A DNA stretch of 64,000 nucleotides from NCBI GenBank assembly GCA_013215465.1, contig JABSOW010000004.1:186001-250000 (forward strand), written 5' to 3'. Under the pieces are notes generated by a model. The model was not told where the DNA came from and ran no database searches. It saw only the letters and a program-made list of their open reading frames with translations. Position 1 is the first letter of the stretch. Each line of letters starts with the position of its first letter. Positions 10,039 to 19,657 of the stretch are shown in pieces. Source of the DNA: Colwellia sp. (GTDB lineage: Bacteria; Pseudomonadota; Gammaproteobacteria; Enterobacterales; Alteromonadaceae). A program made the translations under genes and the position numbers.

Positions 10039-10263
10039 ATAAGTTGCATTTAAGGTCTGGATTGAGTAATAAAAATGATAAATTACTTGTAATGTCGTGG
10101 TTTGGTTTATTTTTTTCTTTATACCACGATATATCGCTTATTTTCAGGCTTAAAATTGTAATTATTAAACTGCAATTAGAAGCAAGGCACGCACTTTTGC
10201 TTATATCAGCCTGTTGATTTAGTACGACTGCATGACCGAACCAGTTTTACTGAGTTTCAGATA

Positions 10264-10294
10264 CAAAAAAGCCCGCTATAAAATAACGGGCTTT
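10264..10294 (-). terminator. Rho-independent terminator downstream of nosZ (AAAGCCCG...CGGGCTTTTTT)
   Basis: 8-bp perfect stem plus T-run reading in the minus direction. Confidence 0.8.
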
Positions 10295-10324
10295 GAATAT
10301 ACTTAGTTTACTGTTGTTATATTA

Positions 10325-10366
10325 AAGTCTACGCTTCTACTAACATACGATCACGCATTTCCACGC
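10325..10366 (-). pseudogene. Remnant of a second nosZ 3' end (TDRVEMRDRMLVEA*)
   Basis: Minus-strand translation parallels the intact NosZ end [12 protein letters not shown] only 17 bp downstream of the real stop. Confidence 0.7.
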
Positions 10367-10383
10367 GGTCTGTTTACTTGGTC

Positions 10384-12282
10384 TTAAGCTTCAACCAACA
10401 TTCTTCCACGCATTTCCATGTGTAATGCGTGACAGAACCAGTTACAGTAATACCATTGTACGCCTGGTTTATTCGCCGTAAAAGTTATAGAGGCAGTTTG
10501 TTGCGGACTAATTTCCATTTGCACACCATGGTTAGTCATACAGAAACCATGAGTTACATCTTCAACTATATCAAGGTTAGTAATAACGACAGTAACTTCG
10601 TCACCTAATTTAACTTTAAATTCAGTTAAGCCGTAGGTTGGTGCTACTGACGTCATGTAAACGGTAACTTTGTTTTTGCCCTTACGAATAACTTTATTGT
10701 CACTCATTAAGTCAATGCCATCTGCTTTAGCCCTTGCTACAGTAGAGGCAAACATAGGGTCATCACGTTCCCAAACCTTTTTAGTTTTGATTTTACTGCG
10801 ATGTACCATAATACAATCATGTGGTTCAGCGAAAGTAGGACCGTCATGTACAAGTTTCATTTCATCACCAGAAATATCAAACAATTGATCGTTTTCTGGT
10901 TTAAGTGGTCCAGTAGGTAAGAATCTATCTTTAGAGAACTTACATAATACCACTAACCATTTGCCATCAGCATCACGTGATTCACCTTGTGAGGTATGGT
11001 TATGTCCTGGTTGATAATGCACATCGATTTTTTGGCGAAGGTAATTAACTTTCTCACCGTTATGGGCTTTAATCGCATCTTCAACGTTCCACTTTGCCAC
11101 TTGGCTATCAAGAAATAACGTTGTATATGCGTTACCGCGGCCATCAAAAGCGGTATGTAATGGTCCTAAACCTAACTCTGGTTCAGCAATTACAACATCA
11201 CGTGGCTTGATTTTATCGTTAAATAAATCAGGTAATTTTTTAATAGAAATAATTGATACAGTTGGTGATAATTTACCATTCACCATAAAATACTTACCAT
11301 CTGGTGAGGCATTTATACCGTGTGGTGATTTTGGAATAGGAATATAACGCGTTAATTCAGAGCCTTTACGGCCATCTAAAACTGGCACATTGTTACCATT
11401 ATACGTTTTAAATTTACCGGCTTTAACCGCTGCTTCACAACGAGCAAGGCTGAAAACAACGACATGATCACGTTCTGCAGAAATCATCTCACCTAAATTC
11501 ATACCCATTTCTGAGTTATATGAAGTAGAAGCAAAATATTTTCCATCAAAATCAGCGTCGGTATTATCTAAGTTACCATCAACCATAACTTGGAAAGCCA
11601 TTTCCATGGTTTCAGCGTTAATGACGTTAAAGAGTGAACGGTAAGTACTAACATCTTCCATGCCAGATTTACCATCATTATTCATCGGGATTTCAAATTC
11701 ACCGTTACAAATAATGTACTTAGTGTAAGGTACTTTTTGTACGCGTAAGCCATGAACTGCTTGGATGTTAGGTACATGTAAAATTTTATCGGTTTTCATT
11801 ACATCACAACGGATACGGGCAACACGGGTATTGGCTTTATCGTTGATAAAAACATATTTACCATTGTAATGGCCATCAGTCATAGACATGTGTGGATGAT
11901 GACAATCACCGGTAACATAATCGCTATTTAAGATTTCTTTTGATTCATTGGTTAAACCGTAACCGGTAGCGTTATCAAGGTTAAATACAGGGATGCGCAT
12001 TAATTCACGCATTGAAGGAACACCCATAATACGGATTTCGCCTGAGTGACCACCAGACCAGAAACCGTAGTATTCATCTAATTCGCCAGGAGCTACATGC
12101 GGTGAATTAGCCGTTTTACTCGATTTTGCTTGTGCCATTGAGGTGAACATAGCAGCACTCATTGGTGCCGCTATAGCGCCTGCGCCGATTAGTGCAGTTT
12201 TACCGAAAAACTTACGGCGACTTTCATCTTCCAATTTCACGTCATTGGAGTCATTAATTACAGTTAATTCTTCTTTACTCAT
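10384..12282 (-). CDS. nosZ: Nitrous-oxide reductase (TAT-exported, clade I-like)
   Basis: 632 aa; TAT motif SRRKFFG; CuA motif [12 protein letters not shown]; conserved CuZ region ([18 protein letters not shown]). Confidence 0.97.
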   Translation of the reverse strand: MSKEELTVINDSNDVKLEDESRRKFFGKTALIGAGAIAAPMSAAMFTSMAQAKSSKTANSPHVAPGELDEYYGFWSGGHSGEIRIMGVPSMRELMRIPVFNLDNATGYGLTNESKEILNSDYVTGDCHHPHMSMTDGHYNGKYVFINDKANTRVARIRCDVMKTDKILHVPNIQAVHGLRVQKVPYTKYIICNGEFEIPMNNDGKSGMEDVSTYRSLFNVINAETMEMAFQVMVDGNLDNTDADFDGKYFASTSYNSEMGMNLGEMISAERDHVVVFSLARCEAAVKAGKFKTYNGNNVPVLDGRKGSELTRYIPIPKSPHGINASPDGKYFMVNGKLSPTVSIISIKKLPDLFNDKIKPRDVVIAEPELGLGPLHTAFDGRGNAYTTLFLDSQVAKWNVEDAIKAHNGEKVNYLRQKIDVHYQPGHNHTSQGESRDADGKWLVVLCKFSKDRFLPTGPLKPENDQLFDISGDEMKLVHDGPTFAEPHDCIMVHRSKIKTKKVWERDDPMFASTVARAKADGIDLMSDNKVIRKGKNKVTVYMTSVAPTYGLTEFKVKLGDEVTVVITNLDIVEDVTHGFCMTNHGVQMEISPQQTASITFTANKPGVQWYYCNWFCHALHMEMRGRMLVEA

Positions 12283-12355
12283 TGGTTTTCTCCACTTTTA
12301 ATAAACTTTTAAATTAGTTAAATATTTTATTTAGCTCACTTGATTAAGTAATCAA

Positions 12356-14539
12356 TTAAGCTACTTCGGTTATTTCAATTGCTGTTTCTTTATTGTCTTT
12401 AGAGAAACGTGCTTTTTTACGCGCTAACTTTTTCAATGGCGGACATTTTTCTTCATTAAAATAGGTTACTTGGCAATCAAGACAGTAATGGCATTCCCGC
12501 ATATTGATTTCACCATCAGGGTTGATTGCTTGAATTTCACATTCTTTGGCACAGGTTTTACATGGCTGACCACATTCTGGACGACGTCTTAACCAGCTGA
12601 ATAAACGAATGCTGTTACTGGTAGATAACGCCGCCCCAAGCGGGCATAAATAACGACAGAAGAACTTGCGATTAAAAATATTAATAATCAGTAAAGCGCT
12701 GGCATACAGTATAAATGGCCATTCACGATCAAATTTTAATAAGAAAGTGGTCTTAAAAGGCTCTATTTCAGCAAACTGTTCAGCTAGTGATAGCGACTCC
12801 ATCGACAAAGCAAATAGCGCCAATAAAATAAGGTATTTAATTGCCCATAAACGTTCATGCACAGCCCAAGGAAATTCAAACTGCGGTATTTTTATGTAAC
12901 GCGCAAATATATTCATCAGCTCTTGCAGCGCGCCAAAGGGACATAACCAACCACAATAAACCGCACGACCCCATAAAAGCATGGTGACGGCTGCTGCGCC
13001 CCATAAAATAAAAATCACCGGGTCAAGTAAGAATAAGTCCCAAGAAAAATCAGACATCAGGGCTTGCAAGAAAGTAAATACATTAACGATAGATAACTGT
13101 CCGCCCCATGACCAACCAATAAAGACCACAGTAATAATTAAAAACAAGTGTCTGAAATTGTGCATAAAGGTTGGGTGACGTACTAGAATATCCTGGAAAA
13201 ACAAGCTCATTACGACAATGACCAGTAAAATAATGAGGATAATTACTTCCGCTTCTTTCTCTTGCCATACTTGTTGCACTAAGGTTTGCTCAGGCTCAGG
13301 CAGGATCAGGGCGGGTCTATCAAGGTACTTATCTAAGGTGTGATATTCCGCTTTGAAGCTGGTGAAGATACTATCTAAGGGGCCAGTTTGACGGCGAACC
13401 AGTAATTCTAACTGCCAATCAGATGCTGGGTTAAATTCATGGTGTTCACGTACGATAAATAATGACATTTCTTTAAAGTGCGGTGCACCTTCTACATAAA
13501 TATCAGTGACGCGAATATGATCTAAATCTCGAAAAGCAAAGGCTTCATTATTTTGCAAAATTTGAATGCGGTCGAAAATACCACCGCGTACATAGCCAGA
13601 GCCTTTAAAAGAATAACCATTACCTAACATGATAATGGCATGTTCATTTTCTTTTAAGCTGCTGATTAACCATTGGTATTCACTATCACCTAATAAATTT
13701 CGACCTACGGTGGGAATATCTGCTTGGGCAAAATACACTTCAGCAAACAACTCTTTTTTTTGTTCTGCGCTTGCTTTATCAATATGTTCGGCTTCGGTGC
13801 CAACAAAAGCCTCATCAATGATTTTTTTGTTTAAATATAACTTACGAATTGAGCCGTCACCGGTGAGGGTGGTCCAATTAGCTTGGTCAAATACCTCGGG
13901 GTAGATAGTGCCCATAGGCTGGATAGCTTCTTGGCTGGCACTGATAATACCGAGTGCGCGAGCGACTATGGTGGCCGATTTAACAATGCCAACATTCATC
14001 ACCATAACGGTTACCGTCGCGCCGGAAAGACCATCGATATGAATAACGCCTTCGCTTTTGTTTCCGCCCACTTTTAGGCGGTCGCGGACATTTAAACCGT
14101 CATATTGATCGGTAAAAGCGTGTAATTTACTTTCTGGAATACCGGCAAGAATGATGGGTTCATGGTGCTCTAATACTTTAGCGCCGAGATAAATGCCGTT
14201 AGGGTCTATGGCCACTAACATATTTACTGGTTCGCCCGAGTAGGCAGGGATTCGAGCTAAATCATTAGTTTCAAAGGCGTAGCCTACAACTACATCGTCT
14301 TTACCCTCTTTTTCACCATAAATAGTCCACATTAATGGTGCATCTTCTTTGGCTGCCACCTTTTCAGAAATACGCGTTTGGTTTACAAAGATCTCTTTGA
14401 TAAGTGGCATAGGATCTTTAGGAGGGCTAACAAAAAGTGCTTGTGCCGGTAAGATCACACCCAAACACAACACTAGAGCGTAAACTAATGTTTTAAGTAA
14501 GGACTTAGTCACTGTATTTAACAAAGTAAAAAACATCAA
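12356..14539 (-). CDS. nosR: NosR, transmembrane flavoprotein/ferredoxin regulator of N2O reduction
   Basis: FMN-bind domain (GLSGATVTVMVMN), TM block with CGWLCPFGALQE and CRYLCPLGAALS, C-terminal 4Fe-4S clusters. Confidence 0.95.
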   Translation of the reverse strand: MMFFTLLNTVTKSLLKTLVYALVLCLGVILPAQALFVSPPKDPMPLIKEIFVNQTRISEKVAAKEDAPLMWTIYGEKEGKDDVVVGYAFETNDLARIPAYSGEPVNMLVAIDPNGIYLGAKVLEHHEPIILAGIPESKLHAFTDQYDGLNVRDRLKVGGNKSEGVIHIDGLSGATVTVMVMNVGIVKSATIVARALGIISASQEAIQPMGTIYPEVFDQANWTTLTGDGSIRKLYLNKKIIDEAFVGTEAEHIDKASAEQKKELFAEVYFAQADIPTVGRNLLGDSEYQWLISSLKENEHAIIMLGNGYSFKGSGYVRGGIFDRIQILQNNEAFAFRDLDHIRVTDIYVEGAPHFKEMSLFIVREHHEFNPASDWQLELLVRRQTGPLDSIFTSFKAEYHTLDKYLDRPALILPEPEQTLVQQVWQEKEAEVIILIILLVIVVMSLFFQDILVRHPTFMHNFRHLFLIITVVFIGWSWGGQLSIVNVFTFLQALMSDFSWDLFLLDPVIFILWGAAAVTMLLWGRAVYCGWLCPFGALQELMNIFARYIKIPQFEFPWAVHERLWAIKYLILLALFALSMESLSLAEQFAEIEPFKTTFLLKFDREWPFILYASALLIINIFNRKFFCRYLCPLGAALSTSNSIRLFSWLRRRPECGQPCKTCAKECEIQAINPDGEINMRECHYCLDCQVTYFNEEKCPPLKKLARKKARFSKDNKETAIEITEVA

Positions 14540-14645
14540 TTAATCAACTTCTATTATTTTTAATATAAATAAGGAAATTGCAGAGCATAAAAAAGCAGCA
14601 ACTGCGACAATATGACACAGTCTACGCTTTCAAATTTTTATCGTT

Positions 14646-14659
14646 ATGATGTAGATCAA
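14646..14659 (-). promoter_or_regulatory. Candidate FNR/ANR box upstream of nosR (TTGATCTACATCAT)
   Basis: One mismatch to TTGATNNNNATCAA, about 107 bp upstream of the nosR start. Confidence 0.55.
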
Positions 14660-14820
14660 AAAACCATAGCGAAATATGATTTTAAAAAGTTGAATAAGAA
14701 CAAAGTGATATAACCTTAATTAGAATAAGGTTATTAAGAGGAAAGTCATTTAAAACAAAAAGAACTTTTTTACCACCGATTTTCACAGATTAGAAAAAAG
14801 AGAGAAGAGAAGAAAAATAA

Positions 14821-14861
14821 AACAAGTAACAAGTAACAAGTAACAAGTAACAAGTAACAAG
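14821..14861. repeat. 7-bp tandem repeat (AACAAGT)x5.9
   Basis: Read directly: aacaagtaacaagtaacaagtaacaagtaacaagtaacaag. Confidence 0.95.
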
Positions 14862-14910
14862 CGCTCATTTTCAATTCTAATTATTAACTTTTTTAAACGT
14901 TTTTATCGAT

Positions 14911-14943
14911 AACGTCAGTATTCATTATTAATAATGACGTTAC
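14911..14943. terminator. Inverted repeat TAACGTCA...TGACGTTA, possible tyrS terminator
   Basis: 8-bp perfect arms downstream of tyrS; no strong T-run. Confidence 0.4.
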
Positions 14944-14974
14944 TTTCAATTTAAAGAAAACAAGATAAAATCAT

Positions 14975-16174
14975 TTAGTTAACAATCACCCGAGCAAATT
15001 TTCGTTTACCCACTTGGTATACTGCTTTGCTACCACTAGTGATAGTCAACCCTTTATCGGTTATTTTTTCACCATCAATTTTGGCTGCGCCTTGTTTAAT
15101 CATACGGTATGCATCTGAAGTACTACTAACTAAGCCCACTTCTTTTAATAAGTTAGCAATGGCGATTTCACCTGCTTCAGGGCTAAGCTCAAACTCTGGC
15201 ATTTCGTCAGGCATAGCACCTTTTTGAAAGCGATTGATAAATTCATCATGTGCAGCTTGTGCAGCAGCTTCATCATGAAAACGGGCAATCAGCTCTTTGG
15301 CTAAATCTATTTTAACATCACGAGGGTTTTTACCATTGTCAATATCTGTTTTATAACCCGCTATTACTTCAAGTGACTTAAAGCTAAGTAGCTCATAATA
15401 ACGCCACATTAGCACATCAGAAATAGACATTATTTTACCAAACATATCACTCGGACTATCAGTAATACCAATGTAATTACCTAATGATTTAGACATTTTT
15501 TGCACGCCATCTAATCCCTCAAGTAAAGGTGTCATAATCACTGTTTGTGGACGTTGGCCTTCAGATTTTTGTAACTCACGTCCCATCAATAGATTGAACT
15601 TTTGATCGGTACCACCTAGCTCTACATCAGCTTCAAGGGCTACAGAATCCCAACCTTGCACTAGCGGATACATAAATTCATGTATCGCAATAGCTTGACC
15701 ATTAGCGTAACGTTTCTTAAAGTCATCACGCTCCATCATTCTGGCAACAGTTTGACGCGACGCCAGTTTCAACATACCTGCCGCCCCTAACTTATCCATC
15801 CAAGTAGAGTTAAAAGCGACGGTCGTTTTTGCCGGATCTAATATTTTAAATACTTGCTCTTTATACGTTTCGGCATTAGCTAACACATCTTCTCTGGTTA
15901 AAGGCTTACGGGTAACATTTTTACCGGTTGGATCACCAATCATGCCGGTAAAATCACCAATTAAGAAAATAACTTCATGACCAAGCTGCTGAAATTGACG
16001 TAACTTATTAATCAATACTGTATGGCCAAGATGTAAATCTGGGGCGGTAGGATCAAAACCAGCCTTAATTTTTAATGGTTTACCTGTTTTTAGCTTTTCT
16101 AATAACTCATTTTCTACTAAGATTTCTTCCGTGCCACGTTTTAGTTCTGCAAACGCTTGACTAACATCAGTCAT
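14975..16174 (-). CDS. tyrS: Tyrosyl-tRNA synthetase
   Basis: [29 protein letters not shown]-terminal S4 domain. Confidence 0.96.
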   Translation of the reverse strand: MTDVSQAFAELKRGTEEILVENELLEKLKTGKPLKIKAGFDPTAPDLHLGHTVLINKLRQFQQLGHEVIFLIGDFTGMIGDPTGKNVTRKPLTREDVLANAETYKEQVFKILDPAKTTVAFNSTWMDKLGAAGMLKLASRQTVARMMERDDFKKRYANGQAIAIHEFMYPLVQGWDSVALEADVELGGTDQKFNLLMGRELQKSEGQRPQTVIMTPLLEGLDGVQKMSKSLGNYIGITDSPSDMFGKIMSISDVLMWRYYELLSFKSLEVIAGYKTDIDNGKNPRDVKIDLAKELIARFHDEAAAQAAHDEFINRFQKGAMPDEMPEFELSPEAGEIAIANLLKEVGLVSSTSDAYRMIKQGAAKIDGEKITDKGLTITSGSKAVYQVGKRKFARVIVN

Positions 16175-16353
16175 TACTCGACTCCGAGATTAAGGATATA
16201 AAATAATTCAATGGCCGAATTCTACTCACTTTATCTACTACATAACAGGAGAAAAGCAATTGTGAGCTTATTTTTTTAAAACTTTTATAAAAAATTTGGT
16301 ATAGTGCTAAGTAGTAAACGACAGTTATCGTATTTCAGCTAACACTTACCTAC

Positions 16354-17859
16354 TTGCATTCAAGAACAAATATATCAGTGAATAAACAACAAATAATACA
16401 GCGCCAATTGAAAAGCCTTCAGAGCATATTGCTAAGTTTGTGCGAAATGTTTCTGCGCCTTCCCAAAAAACATCGCTTATTCATTGTATTCATCGGTGGT
16501 TTTTTAATGCTCTTGATGATGTTACCAACCAAGCAAGAACTAACCACGCAAGATGCTAGCAGTCGGGGTTTCGAATTAGGCAAACGCTACCAAGTTGCTA
16601 TGCCTCAAAACAGCAGTGATGCAAGCACTGATAACCTAATAAAAATTCCATCTATTAAAGAGACTATTTCAGGGAGTATTACACCAGATGAGCCAACTCC
16701 TAGCGCTATAGTAAGTACGGTTAACTCACAACAACAAAATAATATATCTTGGCGAACGGCAAAAGTACGTAGTGGCGATTCGTTAGCAAGAATATTCAAA
16801 CGCTTAGGTTTTACTGCCCAAGAAACTTACTCGGTAAGTACGGCACAAGGTAAAGACAGTAAATTACTAAGAAAAATAAATGTTGGCGATATTTTACGCA
16901 TAGCGAGCAATGACGAACACCAAGTAACTGCCCTAGAATACCCATTATCAAAAACCGATACTTTATATATCAACCTTGTTGGTGATACCTTTCAATCACA
17001 TAAAGAATCTAAAACAGTCGAAATTCGTCAAGCTTTCGCACACGGTACTATCAGTTCAAGTTTTTGGAATGCTGGTACTACTGCGGGTTTAACTGATGCG
17101 CAAATCATTAACTTTGCCAATATTTTTGGTTGGGATATTGATTTTGCTTTAGATCTCCGCACTGGTGATAGCTTTCATATGATTTTTGAGAAAAAATATG
17201 TTGAAGGTGAATATATAGGTACCGGCAATATTCTCGCCGCAGAATTTATTAATCAAGACCAGCCTTTTCAAGCGGTGCGCTTTACTGATGATGAATACTA
17301 CACTCCTGATGGTAAAAGCATGCGCAAAGCTTTTTTGCGTGCCCCCGTTAATTTTAAATACATTAGCTCAAGCTTTAAACGTAAACGTTTTCATCCGGTA
17401 CAAAAGCGCTGGAAGGCACATAGAGGAGTTGATTATGCGGCTAAAACAGGTACGCCAGTAGTTGCCGCAGGCAATGGCAAAGTTATTCGTGCTACTTATG
17501 ATAAATATAATGGCCATCATGTCTTTCTTCAGCATGGCAATGGTATAGAAACAAAGTATATTCACTTCTCCAAACGTGCAGTTAAAAAAGGTCAACGTGT
17601 TAAGCAAGGACAAGTGATAGGTTATGTCGGCGCTACTGGTTTAGCGGCAGGTCCGCACTTACATTATGAGTTTTTACTAAATGGCGTGCATCGTAACCCA
17701 AGAACGGTGAAACTTCCTGATGCTAAACCTATAGCAAAAAAATATAAAGCTGAATTTATAGCACTCGCTAAAAAGCGCATACAAGCGTTAGCGGGTTCTA
17801 AAAGTGCCATGCTATCGCTGACAACTGCAGAAATAAACACACAAGCCAGTGATGATTAA
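16354..17859 (+). CDS. M23 peptidase with OapA/LysM-like domain (MepM-like)
   Basis: VRSGDSLARIFKRLGFTAQE and HRGVDYAAKTGTPVVAAGNG...ATGLAAGPHLHYEFLLNG. Confidence 0.92.
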   Translation: MHSRTNISVNKQQIIQRQLKSLQSILLSLCEMFLRLPKKHRLFIVFIGGFLMLLMMLPTKQELTTQDASSRGFELGKRYQVAMPQNSSDASTDNLIKIPSIKETISGSITPDEPTPSAIVSTVNSQQQNNISWRTAKVRSGDSLARIFKRLGFTAQETYSVSTAQGKDSKLLRKINVGDILRIASNDEHQVTALEYPLSKTDTLYINLVGDTFQSHKESKTVEIRQAFAHGTISSSFWNAGTTAGLTDAQIINFANIFGWDIDFALDLRTGDSFHMIFEKKYVEGEYIGTGNILAAEFINQDQPFQAVRFTDDEYYTPDGKSMRKAFLRAPVNFKYISSSFKRKRFHPVQKRWKAHRGVDYAAKTGTPVVAAGNGKVIRATYDKYNGHHVFLQHGNGIETKYIHFSKRAVKKGQRVKQGQVIGYVGATGLAAGPHLHYEFLLNGVHRNPRTVKLPDAKPIAKKYKAEFIALAKKRIQALAGSKSAMLSLTTAEINTQASDD

Positions 17860-19051
17860 GATGGGCACAGCTCCGGTAAATAAAAATAGCTATTACCTTG
17901 GTTTAATGTCTGGTACCAGTGCCGATGGCATTGATTTAGCCTTAGTTACTTTTGATGAAAATAATAAGCTTGAGCATCATGCTAGTTATTATCAAGCCTA
18001 CAGTGATAAAACCGCCGCTAAAATTACCGCCTTGTACTGCGCTAAAAATAACAACCCTAGTAATAATGAAATAGACCGTGCTTTTGAATTAGATGTAGAG
18101 CTAGCCCAACTTTTTGCCAAAGCTATCAGCGGCTTTTTAGTCCAAGAACAACTAAGTTGTCATGATATTATTGCCATTGGCAGCCATGGGCAAACTATTC
18201 GTCACCGACCACTAGCAAAGCGCCCTTTCACCTTACAAATTGGTTGCTGTCAAACGTTAGCAACCTTAACTAACATTCGCGTTATTGGTCAGTTTCGGCG
18301 TAAAGATATGGCACTTGGTGGACAAGGCGCCCCTTTAGTGCCAGCTTTTCATCAAACCATATTTAGTGAAAACTCGATAAAAAATGGCAGTGATGTTTTT
18401 GTAATCAACATTGGCGGCATTGCCAACCTCACTTTTCTCCCTGCGACGAATAAGTTAACTGTTATTGGCTATGATACCGGCACAGGTAATGCCTTAATGG
18501 ATGATTGGTTTCAGTTACACAATCCCAATAGTAAAACTAACTATGATAAAAATGGTGATTGGGCTGCAAAGGGAAAAATAAACGATGATTTATTAAAACA
18601 ATTATTGTCTGATGATTATTTTCAGCTAGCACCACCTAAAAGTACCGGCCGAGAATACTTTCACTTATCTTGGTTAAAAAAACAACTCAGCCGTGTTAAG
18701 CCAATCACCAAGCAAGATGTGCAAGCAACACTGACAGCATTTACCGCAATAACCATTATAAAGGCGATTAAGCAACATAGCGCTAATAATACCAACACTA
18801 CTAAGGTTTACCTTTGTGGTGGTGGTGCTCACAACAACACATTAGCAAGCCAAATAAATCAACTGTTAGTATCAGAAAATAAAAAGTACCAACTCTTACT
18901 TACTAATCAAAAAGGTATCGATAGCGATCAATTAGAAGCAATCGCTTTTGCTTGGTTAGCATTTTCTTATGATCACAAGCTCTTAAGTAGTATGCCAGCA
19001 GTCACCGGAGCTAGTAAAAGTTGCACACTTGGCATCGCATATTTCCCATAA
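17849..19051 (+). CDS. anmK: Anhydro-N-acetylmuramic acid kinase
   Basis: YLGLMSGTSADGIDLALV, GSHGQTIRHRP, INIGGIANLT. Confidence 0.95.
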   Translation: MMIKMGTAPVNKNSYYLGLMSGTSADGIDLALVTFDENNKLEHHASYYQAYSDKTAAKITALYCAKNNNPSNNEIDRAFELDVELAQLFAKAISGFLVQEQLSCHDIIAIGSHGQTIRHRPLAKRPFTLQIGCCQTLATLTNIRVIGQFRRKDMALGGQGAPLVPAFHQTIFSENSIKNGSDVFVINIGGIANLTFLPATNKLTVIGYDTGTGNALMDDWFQLHNPNSKTNYDKNGDWAAKGKINDDLLKQLLSDDYFQLAPPKSTGREYFHLSWLKKQLSRVKPITKQDVQATLTAFTAITIIKAIKQHSANNTNTTKVYLCGGGAHNNTLASQINQLLVSENKKYQLLLTNQKGIDSDQLEAIAFAWLAFSYDHKLLSSMPAVTGASKSCTLGIAYFP

Positions 19052-19238
19052 ATACCACTCGTAAATATTAACGTTACCGCTATACTTATTACTATCAATC
19101 ATTAAAGAACAAAAAACGGCAAATCTCGGAGCTTTTTTCTGCGGCCTCAGTGTGTATTTGTACAAAAATTGAACTAATCATAAAATAAGCACTCTAAGTT
19201 ATTACGTCTAGTCTTGACAATAAGTAGCAGGAGGAGCT

Positions 19239-19430
19239 ATGGAATTTAATGATATTCATATTGGTATGAAATGTGGCAGCACCAAAGGCAGTGGTACCGT
19301 GACTTGGATCGACGGTTCAACCCGTACAATCTATTTAGCAGATAGCTGCAACAACAATAATTTTGAAGTAGAGTTTGAAGAAATCATCGAAGACCCTCAA
19401 GCGCACAATAGAGACGATACTTTTTATTAA
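19239..19430 (+). CDS. Small conserved hypothetical protein (63 aa)
   Basis: RBS (aggaggagct) before ATG and terminator after the stop. Confidence 0.7.
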   Translation: MEFNDIHIGMKCGSTKGSGTVTWIDGSTRTIYLADSCNNNNFEVEFEEIIEDPQAHNRDDTFY

Positions 19431-19458
19431 ACTAATCACTGTATTTATTTGATATTTT

Positions 19459-19488
19459 AACCCCGTAAACGCTCGTTTATGGGGTTTT
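19459..19488 (+). terminator. Rho-independent terminator (AACCCCGTAAACG..CGTTTATGGGGTTTT)
   Basis: Stem plus T-run after 19239..19430. Confidence 0.85.
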
Positions 19489-19564
19489 CTTTGCAATAAC
19501 ATACAGTATTATTTGCACATATTTTATCTATAGTGCTACGATAATATCAATCACGAAAGTGCAA

Positions 19565-19595
19565 TATGTTGGTATGTTGGTATGTTGGTATGTTG
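19565..19595. repeat. 8-bp tandem repeat (TATGTTGG)x3.9
   Basis: Read directly from sequence. Confidence 0.95.
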
Positions 19596-19657
19596 TTTGA
19601 AATTTAGTGACCAACTAGCTTGAGTATTAGCCACTAAATTTTTAGCAAAGTTTGATG

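Noticed and set aside
12340-12355. TTGATTAAGTAATCAA palindrome between nosR and nosZ as an FNR site
   Set aside because: Half-sites are separated by 6 bp rather than 4, and it directly abuts the nosR stop codon; more likely chance or a local structure.
14821-14861. CRISPR or iteron origin
   Set aside because: Simple 7-bp repeat without spacers and no replication initiator nearby.
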